A DNA stretch of 50,296 nt from Alphaproteobacteria bacterium (GTDB lineage: Bacteria > Pseudomonadota > Alphaproteobacteria > RF32 > CAG-239), in NCBI GenBank assembly GCA_017479785.1, contig JAFVBT010000083.1:1-50296 (forward strand), written 5' to 3'. The notes under the pieces are model-generated. The model was given only the letters and a program-made list of their open reading frames with translations, was not told where the DNA came from and searched no databases. Shown here one piece after another: positions 42,676 to 50,296 of this stretch (the stretch's first letter is position 1; every line of letters begins with the position of its first letter). The translations under genes and the position numbers were made by a program.

Positions 42676-42703
42676 AATATACATAAGTTTTTAGCGCTGT
42701 CAA
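42676..42703 (-). promoter_or_regulatory. promoter of the rplU operon
   Basis: Minus strand TTGACA (plus 42698-42703), 16-nt spacer, TATATT (plus 42676-42681). Confidence 0.7.
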
Positions 42704-42805
42704 CAACAAAATAACGATTTTTTAAATTTTTTCGTTTTTATAGGCAAAAGGCCGAAAACTCTTCGTATTTCGCCTCGTTTCGGAAATAGAGGCAATTTTG
42801 TGGAC

Positions 42806-42855
42806 GAGTTGACTTTTTTCTTGAGTTGCGGTTTAATATCTTTATACTCAACTCA
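42806..42855 (+). promoter_or_regulatory. rubrerythrin promoter with repeated GAGTTG elements
   Basis: Two overlapping promoters are possible: TTGACT (42809-42814)-17-TTTAAT (42832-42837), and TTGAGT (42821-42826)-16-TATACT (42843-42848). GAGTTG occurs at 42806-42811 and 42823-42828, with the inverse CAACTC at 42849-42854, giving a 7-bp inverted repeat TGAGTTG/CAACTCA around the -10. This looks like an operator. Confidence 0.5.
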
Positions 42856-42881
42856 GTAACTAATTTTATAAGGAAAATATA

Positions 42882-43421
42882 ATGACAAATAAATATGCCG
42901 GTACACAAACCGAAAAGAATCTGGCAACTGCCTTTGCCGGAGAAAGTCAAGCTCGTAACAAATATACATATTTTGCCAGTGTTGCAAAGAAGGAAGGTTA
43001 TGAGCAAATTTCCGCTATTTTCTTAAAGACGGCGGAAAATGAAAAAGAGCACGCTAAAATGTGGTTCAAAGAGTTGGGCGAATTGGGAACGACAACCGAA
43101 AATCTGGCGGCTGCCGCCAATGGTGAAAATTATGAGTGGACCGATATGTATGACGGTTTTGCAAAAACGGCCGAAGCTGAGGGATTTTCCGCATTGGCAG
43201 CAAAATTCCGCGCCGTTGCCGCAATTGAAAAGGCTCATGAAGAAAGATACAGAGCTTTGTTAAACAACATTGAAACAAAGCAGGTTTTTGCCAAATCTTC
43301 GGTTAAGGTGTGGGAATGCCGCAACTGCGGACATATTATTGTCGGTACCGAAGCACCGGCAGCTTGTCCGGTTTGTGCTCACCCGCAAAGCTATTTTGAA
43401 ATCAGAGAAGAGAACTATTGA
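42882..43421 (+). CDS. rubrerythrin
   Basis: Peroxide-reducing protein of anaerobes and microaerophiles. The N-terminal ferritin-like diiron domain has AGESQARNKYTYFAS and AENEKEHAKMW with the Glu/His ligands; a second pair is in AIEKAHEERY. The C-terminal rubredoxin-like domain has CRNCGHIIVG and CPVCAHPQSYFE. It has 179 residues, typical. TAAGGA lies before the ATG. An operator-like promoter precedes and a terminator follows. NADH-rubredoxin partner not nearby. Confidence 0.95.
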   Translation: MTNKYAGTQTEKNLATAFAGESQARNKYTYFASVAKKEGYEQISAIFLKTAENEKEHAKMWFKELGELGTTTENLAAAANGENYEWTDMYDGFAKTAEAEGFSALAAKFRAVAAIEKAHEERYRALLNNIETKQVFAKSSVKVWECRNCGHIIVGTEAPAACPVCAHPQSYFEIREENY

Positions 43422-43445
43422 GTTTTCTTTTAAAAACAGTTGTTA

Positions 43446-43958
43446 TCAAGGCTGAGATTCTTCTCGGCCTTTTTTGCTTATTGCCGGCGGATTCTCTTTT
43501 ACGTAGCGGTTTAATATTCGGTATAAAGCCGGTCGCATAAATTTTCCTTGCCAGAGACCTCGTTTATGTTCTTCCGCCTCATCTTGTGCCGCCAGATATG
43601 CCGGCTCACGATAGGCCACGGCCCAGCCGGCGGCAACCAAAGCTTTATTAAGTGATTCGCCGTTTACAAAGCATTCGCATAATTCGCGCTTATATTTGTC
43701 TTTTTGCAGCAAACAATGGCATTCCGGATTACCGCTTTTCAGAAAATTTTCGGCAAATTCCAACGCTTTTTGCCCACAAGCATATTCTTCATTATTTTGA
43801 GTGCGGCACATTTGCATAAACTCGGGTGCATCAATACCATCAAGCCGAATTCGTCTTTCACCTATTTCCAAAGAATCACCGTCAACAACCTTAATTTCGG
43901 CGGCAACGGAAATGGGAAGGGTGCTTAACAACAGCAATATAATTAAAAATTTTTTCAA
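43446..43958 (-). CDS. exported thermonuclease-family protein
   Basis: A 170-residue nuclease of the SNase fold. A signal peptide (MKKFLIILLLLSTLPISVAA) directs export. The core VVDGDSLEIGERRIRLDGIDAPE holds the Asp/Arg active-site segment (RLDGIDAPE), CGQKALEF follows, and KYKRELCECFVNGESLNKALV is the second active-site strand where the family has R-x-x-R/K. Probable extracellular or periplasmic DNase/RNase. Its 3' end overlaps the rubrerythrin terminator region. Confidence 0.9.
   Translation of the reverse strand: MKKFLIILLLLSTLPISVAAEIKVVDGDSLEIGERRIRLDGIDAPEFMQMCRTQNNEEYACGQKALEFAENFLKSGNPECHCLLQKDKYKRELCECFVNGESLNKALVAAGWAVAYREPAYLAAQDEAEEHKRGLWQGKFMRPALYRILNRYVKENPPAISKKGREESQP
43448..43476 (+). 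terminator. terminator of rubrerythrin
   Basis: AAGGCTGAG/CTCGGCCTT 9-bp stem with one G-U, then six T; it lies within the last codons of the convergent nuclease gene. Confidence 0.7.
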
Positions 43959-44085
43959 ATTTTCCTCCGAAAGATATTGTATTTAATATTTTTTTGCATG
44001 CAACCATAATTTATTTACTTTTCATTCATATAATAATGTTATTGTAAATTAAATATCTGTAAACCAGTTGATTAAGGGTAATAAA

Positions 44086-45075
44086 ATGTTGAAAAAATCA
44101 GGAATCCTTGCGCTAGTATGTGCGGCATTATTGGGTTGTGAAAATGTGAACAGTGAGCCTGTTTACGATTACGATCCGGTAATTGTGCAACAGGCACAAT
44201 ATCAGCAGCCGCCGGTTAAAATGCCGACTTCGGTTGTGATATGCCGAGCCAAACAATGTGCACCGGCAAAGCTCTCCATGACCAAAGAGTTTATATATAA
44301 CACATTGTTGCATATGTTAGACAGCAATGCACGTGAGAAAGCTTTGGTTTGTACCGGCAATCCGAACACACACGCTTGCACGGAAGATTTTATATCATTG
44401 CCGGTAACGGTTGGAATAACACCGGCATATATGTATATTGATGATGTAAAGATTGCCGATGTATCCATCAGCCAGCAAAATACCATGGCATTAAATCTGC
44501 TGCTGAATTGGAATGTGACCTATAACGGACAGACACCGACATGTCGCCCGAGTAAAACATTGCTCTATGCTAAAAATGTGAACAACATTATTATGGAAGA
44601 TGACGGTTATTCCTGCCGGATGACAACGATTGGCACAACGATTATTAAAACAATGTTTGCAATTGATTATATTGATCTGGATTATGGTTATATCGGCGGA
44701 TTCTATTCCATTGGCTTATCGGGACCGGCATTCGGCGGTGGTTCGGGGTATATGATTCTGCGTTTGCCGAAAGATGTGACTATTGAAGCAAAAGATTTTG
44801 CCGTTTCTACTTCGGCTTCGGGTGCAAATGGAAATTATAAAACAGCGGCGCAAGCCTTTGATAATGATTTGCCGCAGCCGGTTGCCGTGCCGAAGACAGA
44901 CGGACCTGTTCCGAATGTAGATTCAATTATAAAATATAATCATCCGGCACAAGCCTATGATACAGCTAAAAAGCAAGAGGAAAAGAGAAAAGAAATGGAG
45001 GCAAAAGCCGTAGATTTCGGCGGAGCCAAAGTTTTCCCGTTGCCGGCAAAAAGCAAAACGGAAGAAGAAAAATAA
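44086..45075 (+). CDS. predicted lipoprotein with unknown mature domain
   Basis: From the ATG at 44086 (TAAGGG site) the protein has 329 residues. Signal MLKKSGILALVCAALLGC has lipobox LLGC. A Pro-rich linker (QQPPVKMP) is followed by a mostly beta region with several Cys (CRAKQCAPAKLS, CTGNPNTHACTED) that probably form disulfides. A Gly-rich segment (GGGSGYMILRLP) and an acidic/Lys-rich C-terminus (KQEEKRKEMEAKA) follow. No family recognised. An upstream ATG at 44068 is less likely. Confidence 0.75.
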   Translation: MLKKSGILALVCAALLGCENVNSEPVYDYDPVIVQQAQYQQPPVKMPTSVVICRAKQCAPAKLSMTKEFIYNTLLHMLDSNAREKALVCTGNPNTHACTEDFISLPVTVGITPAYMYIDDVKIADVSISQQNTMALNLLLNWNVTYNGQTPTCRPSKTLLYAKNVNNIIMEDDGYSCRMTTIGTTIIKTMFAIDYIDLDYGYIGGFYSIGLSGPAFGGGSGYMILRLPKDVTIEAKDFAVSTSASGANGNYKTAAQAFDNDLPQPVAVPKTDGPVPNVDSIIKYNHPAQAYDTAKKQEEKRKEMEAKAVDFGGAKVFPLPAKSKTEEEK

Positions 45076-45097
45076 AATAACTATAAAACAGTGCATA

Positions 45098-45131
45098 AAA
45101 AAACGGCATTTCGCAAGAAGTGTCGTTTTTG
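45098..45131 (+). terminator. terminator of the lipoprotein gene
   Basis: ACGGCATTT pairs with AAGTGTCGT (two G-U), 6-nt loop, then five T. Confidence 0.65.
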
Positions 45132-45223
45132 CGTTTTAAACAATAATGATTGACAAGTTTACGGATATTTATATACTTACACCTGAAAATATTATAATTT
45201 ATAAACAATTTAAATTAATTTTT

Positions 45224-46108
45224 ATGAAACATCAATGTTTTTACAAACAGCAACTTCTGCTGATTGAAAAAGACGGCAGATCAATGCTGTATCGCTTACC
45301 ATTGCTCGGAAAAGAAATTTCACTGTTGTCTGAATTGACACCGGTCGATTTTATTTCCGCGCCGCAAAAACGCATATTGGTGGACGAAGACACCGAATTG
45401 CTGATAACGGACGAAGATATCTGTACATTAACGGGAGAGAAACTGTTGCATGCGCCGAATTTGACGGATGTTCAGATTATGCAAAAACACAATATCACAG
45501 TTGTGTATGCCGAAAATTCCGCCGAAAAATGTAAGGAAATTATACTGTTTCTTGACGGCACATTGTTGTTGCATGAAAAATGTCAGGAAATAAGCATAAG
45601 TGATTACTATTTTGCGCTTTTGAATAATGACGAATGGGTTGTTATGGATTGGTGCGGCAATGTGAAAAATGTTGCATATCCGGTAAAAAAGGACGAACTG
45701 TGCATACAGGGCCGGTTTTTGATTAAGACGGGCACGGCAAAGTATGAACTTTATTCGCTTAAAGAAGGAAAGGTTTTGCAGACAAATCTGAATGTCGTAT
45801 TATGCAGTACAACGCACGATTTTGCCATTTGTGCCGCAATCGGACGTGATTTGCAGGTTTATTCTGACGGCAAGTGGTATAATTTCGGCGAAGTCGGTTT
45901 CTTTGATATTCTTGATAATATTTCCGCATTTTATGTGCAGAAAAACGGCAAGTATTTTGTATATGGCTACGATGCCGGTTGTCAGCCTTATTTTTCGGAA
46001 GAGTTTGTAAAAGGTGTTGATTTTGTATCTTATGACGCAAAATCGCGAACGCTTATGTGGTTTAATAACGGGAAAATCCATACGCGTGCTTTCAGTGATT
46101 TTTTGTAA
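45224..46108 (+). CDS. hypothetical beta-rich protein
   Basis: Unrecognised. From the ATG at 45224 it has 294 residues; the frame is open from 45146 but neither start has a clear ribosome binding site, so the start is uncertain. There is no signal peptide. The sequence is a run of strands and short turns with repeating aromatic/Gly patterns (NDEWVVMDWCGNVKNVAY, then DGKWYNFGEVGF, then NGKYFVYGYDAG), suggesting a WG-repeat or beta-propeller-like fold. No catalytic motif. Function unknown. A terminator follows at 46117. Confidence 0.65.
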   Translation: MKHQCFYKQQLLLIEKDGRSMLYRLPLLGKEISLLSELTPVDFISAPQKRILVDEDTELLITDEDICTLTGEKLLHAPNLTDVQIMQKHNITVVYAENSAEKCKEIILFLDGTLLLHEKCQEISISDYYFALLNNDEWVVMDWCGNVKNVAYPVKKDELCIQGRFLIKTGTAKYELYSLKEGKVLQTNLNVVLCSTTHDFAICAAIGRDLQVYSDGKWYNFGEVGFFDILDNISAFYVQKNGKYFVYGYDAGCQPYFSEEFVKGVDFVSYDAKSRTLMWFNNGKIHTRAFSDFL

Positions 46109-46116
46109 TTTAAAAG

Positions 46117-46151
46117 AACGGATAACGGGTAAAACCGCTATCCGTTTTTTT
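46117..46151 (+). terminator. terminator of the beta-rich hypothetical gene
   Basis: AACGGATA/TATCCGTT 8-bp stem followed by T7. Confidence 0.8.
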
Positions 46152-46214
46152 ATGTTTTGCCGAAAAATACTTCCTTAATCAAAAATAAATATTTTGCGGT
46201 TAAAATAAAACAGA

Positions 46215-47108
46215 ATGGAGAAGTTTGTGAAAAAAGTTATCGCAATATTTATGATGACGTTGTTCTTAAGCGGTTGTGCCGGTTTGAACTGGTGGGGCGG
46301 CTGGGGTAGCGGAACGGTCACCGTCCGCAAAGGAGATACCTTATACAGTATCTCCCGCCATTATAATGTGCCGATAAAAGAATTAATTACGGCAAATCGC
46401 TTGTCCGCACCATATACGCTATATGTTGGGCAAAAGTTACGCTTGCCGGCCAAGCAATATCATATTGTAAAGCGCGGAGAAAGTTTGTACAGCATAGCCA
46501 GAATGCATAATGTGGATATCACAACGCTGAGTAAAGTGAATAATCTGCAAACCCCTTATTCGTTATCCGTGGGGCAAAAATTGTTGCTGCCTGCCTCTGT
46601 TTCTTCAGTATCCGCAGCAGCATCTAACGCTAAGAGCCAATCGGCGGCGCAAACTTCGTCTTATACATCAACAGCTAAAAAGTCATATGAATCATCTGTT
46701 TATGTACCGACCAATGCACCGGCAAAAAATCGTTCTGCCAAGTTTTTGTGGCCGGTTAAAGGTACGGTTATTTCCGGTTTCGGTAATTTAGGCAAAGGAC
46801 GTAAAAATGACGGAATAAATATCAAGGCTGCGCTCGGTACCACGGTTGTGGCGGCTGATGCCGGCACGGTGGCATATGCGGGTAATGAACTGAAAGGATT
46901 CGGTAACTTAATATTAATAAAACATACGGATGGCTGGATAACCGCTTATGCGCATAATGACAGAATGTTTGTTAAAAAAGGCCAAAAGGTTAAGCGCGGC
47001 GAAAAAATCGCAACGGTCGGCAGTACCGGAAGTGTAACGTCGCCGCAACTTCACTTTGAAGTCAGAACCGGCAAAAAGGCAGTTAATCCGCGAACTTATT
47101 TGCCGTAA
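46215..47108 (+). CDS. NlpD-like LysM/LytM lipoprotein with degenerate active site
   Basis: A 297-residue lipoprotein: lipobox LSGC with Cys21. Two LysM domains at 34-78 and 81-126 bind peptidoglycan, a Ser/Ala-rich linker follows, and a LytM (M23) domain covers about 186-290. The zinc ligands are mostly lost: the H-x3-D pair is Asn198 and Asn202, and the H-x-H pair is Gln278 and His280; His247 remains. This matches NlpD-type activators of cell-division amidases rather than a peptidase. Not next to surE or rpoS; followed by yajC-secDF. Confidence 0.9.
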   Translation: MEKFVKKVIAIFMMTLFLSGCAGLNWWGGWGSGTVTVRKGDTLYSISRHYNVPIKELITANRLSAPYTLYVGQKLRLPAKQYHIVKRGESLYSIARMHNVDITTLSKVNNLQTPYSLSVGQKLLLPASVSSVSAAASNAKSQSAAQTSSYTSTAKKSYESSVYVPTNAPAKNRSAKFLWPVKGTVISGFGNLGKGRKNDGINIKAALGTTVVAADAGTVAYAGNELKGFGNLILIKHTDGWITAYAHNDRMFVKKGQKVKRGEKIATVGSTGSVTSPQLHFEVRTGKKAVNPRTYLP

Positions 47109-47226
47109 TGGTTTGATAAATACCGATTTTTTTATAAAAATACGTTAATAACTTGAAAAATTAGTTTTTTCTCTTGCAATTATGGTATACAAATACCTAC
47201 ATATTGTACGTGAAAAGGAGAAAAAT

Positions 47227-47592
47227 ATGTTTATAAGCGAAGCTTTTGCCGCACCGGCAGCCGCAGCAACGGGCGCGGGGTCTATGGGCGGTACACTGAT
47301 ACAATTGGCGCTGATTTTGCTGATTTTTTATTTTTTCTTAATCAGACCGCAACAAAAGAAAATTAAAGCCCATGCCGACATGGTTGAGGCACTTAAAATA
47401 GGGGACAGAGTTCTGACAAATGGTGGTATTTACGGTACCGTTGCCAAGCTTGACGGAATGGAAGTTTCTTTGGAAATTGCACCGAATGTAGTGGTTGTGG
47501 TTGATCGTATGTCAATCAGTGGAGTTATACCTGCCGAAAAAAATATAAAGGCAGTGTCAAATAACAAAAAAAATATTAAAAACACAAAATAA
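47227..47592 (+). CDS. yajC: preprotein translocase subunit YajC
   Basis: A small membrane component of the SecDF-YajC complex. From the ATG at 47227 (AAGGAG site) it has 121 residues; one transmembrane helix at about 18-38 (LIQLALILLIFYFFLIRPQ) followed by QQKKIKAHADMVEALKIGDRV. The frame is open upstream, but that start lacks a site. Immediately before secD. Confidence 0.95.
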   Translation: MFISEAFAAPAAAATGAGSMGGTLIQLALILLIFYFFLIRPQQKKIKAHADMVEALKIGDRVLTNGGIYGTVAKLDGMEVSLEIAPNVVVVVDRMSISGVIPAEKNIKAVSNNKKNIKNTK

Positions 47593-47603
47593 AGGATACA
47601 ATA

Positions 47604-49154
47604 ATGTATAAATTGTCGTTACAAAAAATTTTGGTCATTATAGCCATTTGTTTGATCGGCGTATTTTTTGCCGTTCCGAATGTTTTGACCGATAAAACAA
47701 ACTTGCCGAAATGGTGGCAACCGGTTAATCTCGGCTTGGATTTGCAGGGCGGTTCAAGCTTGTTGTTACAAGTTAAAATGGATGATGTTTTAAAAGATAA
47801 AATGTCAACCTTGGAAGATTTGGTTCGCCAAACATTGCGTGAGAAAAAAGTTCGTTATAAGGATTTGAACTCGGATAAGGATGGCGTAACGGTCGTGATT
47901 GAAGATTATGCGGCGCGTGATAAAGTAAAAGAGCCTTTCCGTAAACTGGATGAAGGTTTGGATGTCAGTGAAGACGAGAATGGCGAAGGCAAAGTTACAA
48001 TTACCTATAACGAACAGGCTATTGCTCGTGTAAAAGCCAATGCCATTGAACAATCGGTAGACATTGTACGTCGTCGTATTGATGAACTCGGCACCAAAGA
48101 GCCGATTGTACAAGGGCAAGGTTCTGACCGTATATTGGTACAGTTACCGGGTGTTCAAAATCCGGAAAGTGTTAAAATTTTGCTCGGAAAAACCGCAAAA
48201 ATGGCTTTCCATTTGGTAGATGAAACAACATCCGTGACACAAGCCAGAAGAGGTAAACTCAGTAAAAATTCGCGTATTATGAGCGGTTCGGAAGGCGAAC
48301 AATATGTGGTTATCAGAAAGCCGGTTGTCGGCGGCGAAAATTTGACTGATGCACGTGTTTCGTTCCAAGAAGGACAACCGGTAGTCAGTTTCCGTTTTAA
48401 TACCATTGGCGGGCGCAAGTTTGCCGAAGTAACCAGCAATCATATCGGCGAGAGATTGGCGATTGTTTTGGATAATGAAGTTATTTCAGCACCGAATATT
48501 CAAACAGCTATTACCGGCGGCAGCGGTGTGATTACCGGCAACTTTACAACTAAATCCGCTAACGATTTGGCCTTGTTATTGCGTTCAGGTGCATTGCCTG
48601 CGCCGTTGGAAGTTATGGAAGAACGCACGGTCGGAGCCGGCTTGGGCGCCGATTCCATTCATGACGGTGTTGTGGCCTCCGTTGTCGGTTTTGTTGCTGT
48701 TATTATCTTTATGATTTTAGCCTACGGCTTATTCGGTTTGATGGTTGATGTAACATTATTCTTGAATTTAGCGATTATGCTCGGAGCCATGAGCTTTATC
48801 GGCACAACGCTAACGTTGCCGGGTATTGCCGGTATCATTTTGACAATCGGTATGGCGGTTGATGCCAACATTTTGATTTTTGAACGCATTCGTGAAGAAG
48901 TTAATCGCGGTCGCTCTATCCGTGATTCCATTACGGTCGGATTTACCGAAGCGTATCGGACAATTGTGGATTCTAACTTAACCACATTGATTGCCGGTGC
49001 AATTTTGTTTTATTTCGGCAGCGGACCGGTACGCGGTTTTGCCGTTACATTGACAATCGGTATTTTAACCTCAATGTTCACCTCGGTAACCGTCAGTCGT
49101 TTGATGGTTGAGGCTTGGTTGGCTAAGTTTAAGCCGACTAAATTACCATTATAA
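47604..49154 (+). CDS. secD: protein translocase subunit SecD
   Basis: RND-like membrane protein using the proton gradient to complete protein export. It has 516 residues, an N-terminal helix, a large periplasmic part with LGLDLQGGSSL near the start, and five C-terminal helices. The conserved membrane block GMAVDANILIFERIREE holds the proton-pathway Asp. Operon with yajC and secF. Confidence 0.97.
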   Translation: MYKLSLQKILVIIAICLIGVFFAVPNVLTDKTNLPKWWQPVNLGLDLQGGSSLLLQVKMDDVLKDKMSTLEDLVRQTLREKKVRYKDLNSDKDGVTVVIEDYAARDKVKEPFRKLDEGLDVSEDENGEGKVTITYNEQAIARVKANAIEQSVDIVRRRIDELGTKEPIVQGQGSDRILVQLPGVQNPESVKILLGKTAKMAFHLVDETTSVTQARRGKLSKNSRIMSGSEGEQYVVIRKPVVGGENLTDARVSFQEGQPVVSFRFNTIGGRKFAEVTSNHIGERLAIVLDNEVISAPNIQTAITGGSGVITGNFTTKSANDLALLLRSGALPAPLEVMEERTVGAGLGADSIHDGVVASVVGFVAVIIFMILAYGLFGLMVDVTLFLNLAIMLGAMSFIGTTLTLPGIAGIILTIGMAVDANILIFERIREEVNRGRSIRDSITVGFTEAYRTIVDSNLTTLIAGAILFYFGSGPVRGFAVTLTIGILTSMFTSVTVSRLMVEAWLAKFKPTKLPL

Positions 49155-49171
49155 TAAGAAGGAATAATAAG

Positions 49172-50107
49172 ATGAAAATATTTAGTTGGATTATAAAAGA
49201 CACCACAATAGACTTTTTGAAACTGCGTTATATCGGGTACGCTCTTTCCGTATTGTTGATAGCGGCATCTGTTGCCAGTATGACATTGCGCGGTTTTAAC
49301 TGGGGTATTGACTTCTCCGGCGGTGTGCTGATTGAAGTTAAAAGTAAAAACGGTCCGGTTGATGTTGACCAAATTCGTAAAGACTTGTCGGTACTCAAAT
49401 TAGATGAATTAAATTTGCAGTCAGTCGGACAGGGGAACGAACAGTTGATGATTCGCGCTCAAGCAGATAATGCCAATGAAGAAAGTCAACGTATTGCCGT
49501 TAATAAAATTAAAGAAATTTTGAGTAATGACTTTACGTTTGAACGTGTGGAATCAGTTGGTCCGCAGGTTGGTGATGAACTGAAAAAATCAGGTATTTGG
49601 GCTTCTATTTTGGCCTGTGTTGCCATTAGTTTATATATTTGGTTTCGTTTTGAATGGCGTTTTGCAATCGGTGCATTGCTCGGATTATTTCATGACATTA
49701 TTATCACGGTCGGGTTGCTGTCAATTATGCACTTTGACTTCAGTTTAACGACCATTGCCGCTATTTTGACATTGGTCGGTTATTCGGTTAACGATACAGT
49801 GGTAACATATGATCGTATTCGTGAAAACCTGCAAAAATACAAAAAAATGCCGCAATATGACTTATTGAATAAGAGTGTTAATGACATTTTTTCACGCACG
49901 ATTTTAACCAGCTTAACAACCTTGCTGGCATCTGTTGCTTTATTGGTGTTCGGCGGTGAAGCCTTGCGCAGTTTTGCTTTTGTGATTACGGTAGGCGTTG
50001 TTATCGGTACGTATTCTTCAATTTTTGTATCGGTACCTATTCTGAATTTCTTTGATTTGCGTAAGCAGCCGAAAGAAGAGGAAGTTAATCCTTTCGGTAA
50101 TATGTAA
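49172..50107 (+). CDS. secF: protein translocase subunit SecF
   Basis: Partner of SecD. It has 311 residues. NWGIDFSGGVLIEV at the N-terminus and GYSVNDTVVTYDRIRENL in a membrane helix are SecF signatures. AGAAGGA lies before the ATG. The terminator at 50129 ends the yajC-secD-secF unit. Confidence 0.97.
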   Translation: MKIFSWIIKDTTIDFLKLRYIGYALSVLLIAASVASMTLRGFNWGIDFSGGVLIEVKSKNGPVDVDQIRKDLSVLKLDELNLQSVGQGNEQLMIRAQADNANEESQRIAVNKIKEILSNDFTFERVESVGPQVGDELKKSGIWASILACVAISLYIWFRFEWRFAIGALLGLFHDIIITVGLLSIMHFDFSLTTIAAILTLVGYSVNDTVVTYDRIRENLQKYKKMPQYDLLNKSVNDIFSRTILTSLTTLLASVALLVFGGEALRSFAFVITVGVVIGTYSSIFVSVPILNFFDLRKQPKEEEVNPFGNM

Positions 50108-50128
50108 TCTCTTTTGCTGATGCAGGAA

Positions 50129-50161
50129 AATCCGTCGGCCGGAATGCCGGCGGATTTTTTG
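50129..50161 (+). terminator. terminator of yajC-secD-secF
   Basis: 11-bp stem AATCCGTCGGC/GCCGGCGGATT (one G-U), 6-nt loop, then T7. Confidence 0.85.
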
Positions 50162-50170
50162 TAATAAGAA

Positions 50171-50193
50171 AACCCCCAGATAGTCTGGGGGTT
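50171..50193 (-). terminator. intrinsic terminator on the minus strand
   Basis: Perfect 10-bp stem AACCCCCAGA/TCTGGGGGTT, 3-nt loop, then TTTTCTT on the minus strand. It would end a transcript coming from the right through the element below. Confidence 0.75.
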
Positions 50194-50216
50194 CCGGAAA
50201 GCTTACAGCTTTACAT

Positions 50217-50289
50217 CGTAAAACCTCCTTTATATAGTGAGTTATACAGTCTGACCACTGAATAACAAAATGATATAAAGGAGGTTTTA
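50217..50289. repeat. 16-bp inverted repeat carrying two divergent ribosome binding sites
   Basis: AAAACCTCCTTTATAT near 50219-50234 and ATATAAAGGAGGTTTT near 50273-50288 are perfect inverse copies. The right copy gives AAAGGAGG ahead of the ATG at 50292; the left copy gives the same site on the minus strand ahead of an ATG directly followed by TAA. Confidence 0.75.
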
Positions 50290-50291
50290 AA

Positions 50292-50296
50292 ATGAC
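50292..50296 (+). CDS. 5' end of a gene running out of the window
   Basis: ATG preceded by AAAGGAGG at ideal spacing; only ATGAC is visible. I recall similar start regions before small hydrophobic holin-like toxin genes in Firmicutes, but two bases after the start cannot confirm it. Confidence 0.45.

Noticed and set aside
1..50296. CRISPR arrays, tRNA and rRNA genes, complete insertion sequences or prophage
   Set aside because: No regularly spaced repeats, no TTCGA-type tRNA arms in gaps, and no transposase, integrase or phage structural genes were seen.

Overview
This window is an ordinary chromosomal segment of an AT-rich alphaproteobacterium-like organism. The support is a dnaA-dnaN-recF block on the minus strand, a sufBCD operon, a PtsP-type enzyme I, an ApaG-domain protein, a DnaJ protein with an N-terminal Cys-containing segment, rsfS-rlmH beside obgE-rpmA-rplU, and REP-like repeats beginning CGTCATT. 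Rubrerythrin, a ferritin-like protein and an NlpD-like protein suggest a low-oxygen, probably host-associated Gram-negative cell. The lineage is an inference from gene content; the window contains no rRNA or tRNA gene.

Layout. 1-5090: the 3' part of a large unknown protein, enolase, and the first of two paralogous outer-membrane beta-barrels. 5092-11390 (minus): a small protein, recF, dnaN, dnaA, rpsT, a secreted protein and mutM. 11499-14590: a DnaJ protein, a SLOG-fold protein preceded by a strongly structured RNA, a DegT-type aminotransferase and a small membrane protein. 14732-18223: sufBCD. 18220-20700 (minus): a histidine phosphatase, a TerC protein and galE. 20838-27301: dnaB, a YcgN-like protein, a YgjP-like metallopeptidase, the second beta-barrel, an 11-residue-repeat protein, a ferritin-like protein, a lipoprotein, a small HTH-like protein behind a structured leader, and an Hsp20 / Cys-rich small protein pair. 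27416-33612: a flavin oxidoreductase, unknown and membrane proteins, and a three-gene cassette (sulfatase-fold membrane enzyme, 55-residue YIDP protein, methyltransferase). 33643-38899: an ApaG-domain protein, a cupin, ptsP, a RodZ-like protein and prfA. 38924-40054: REP-like repeats flanking an unknown MORN-like protein. 40112-42635 (minus): rlmH, rsfS, obgE, rpmA, rplU. 42882-50107: rubrerythrin, a nuclease, two unknown proteins, an NlpD-like LysM/LytM lipoprotein, and yajC-secD-secF. 50108-50296: terminators, a 16-bp inverted repeat and the first codon of a further gene.

Most genes are housekeeping: replication, translation, Fe-S assembly, secretion and envelope. The less expected items are two structured RNAs, each ending in an intrinsic terminator just upstream of a start codon (12599-12795 minus; about 26188-26338 plus), the YIDP cassette, a homopolymer frameshift at 29723-29730, and the divergent ribosome-binding-site element at the right end.
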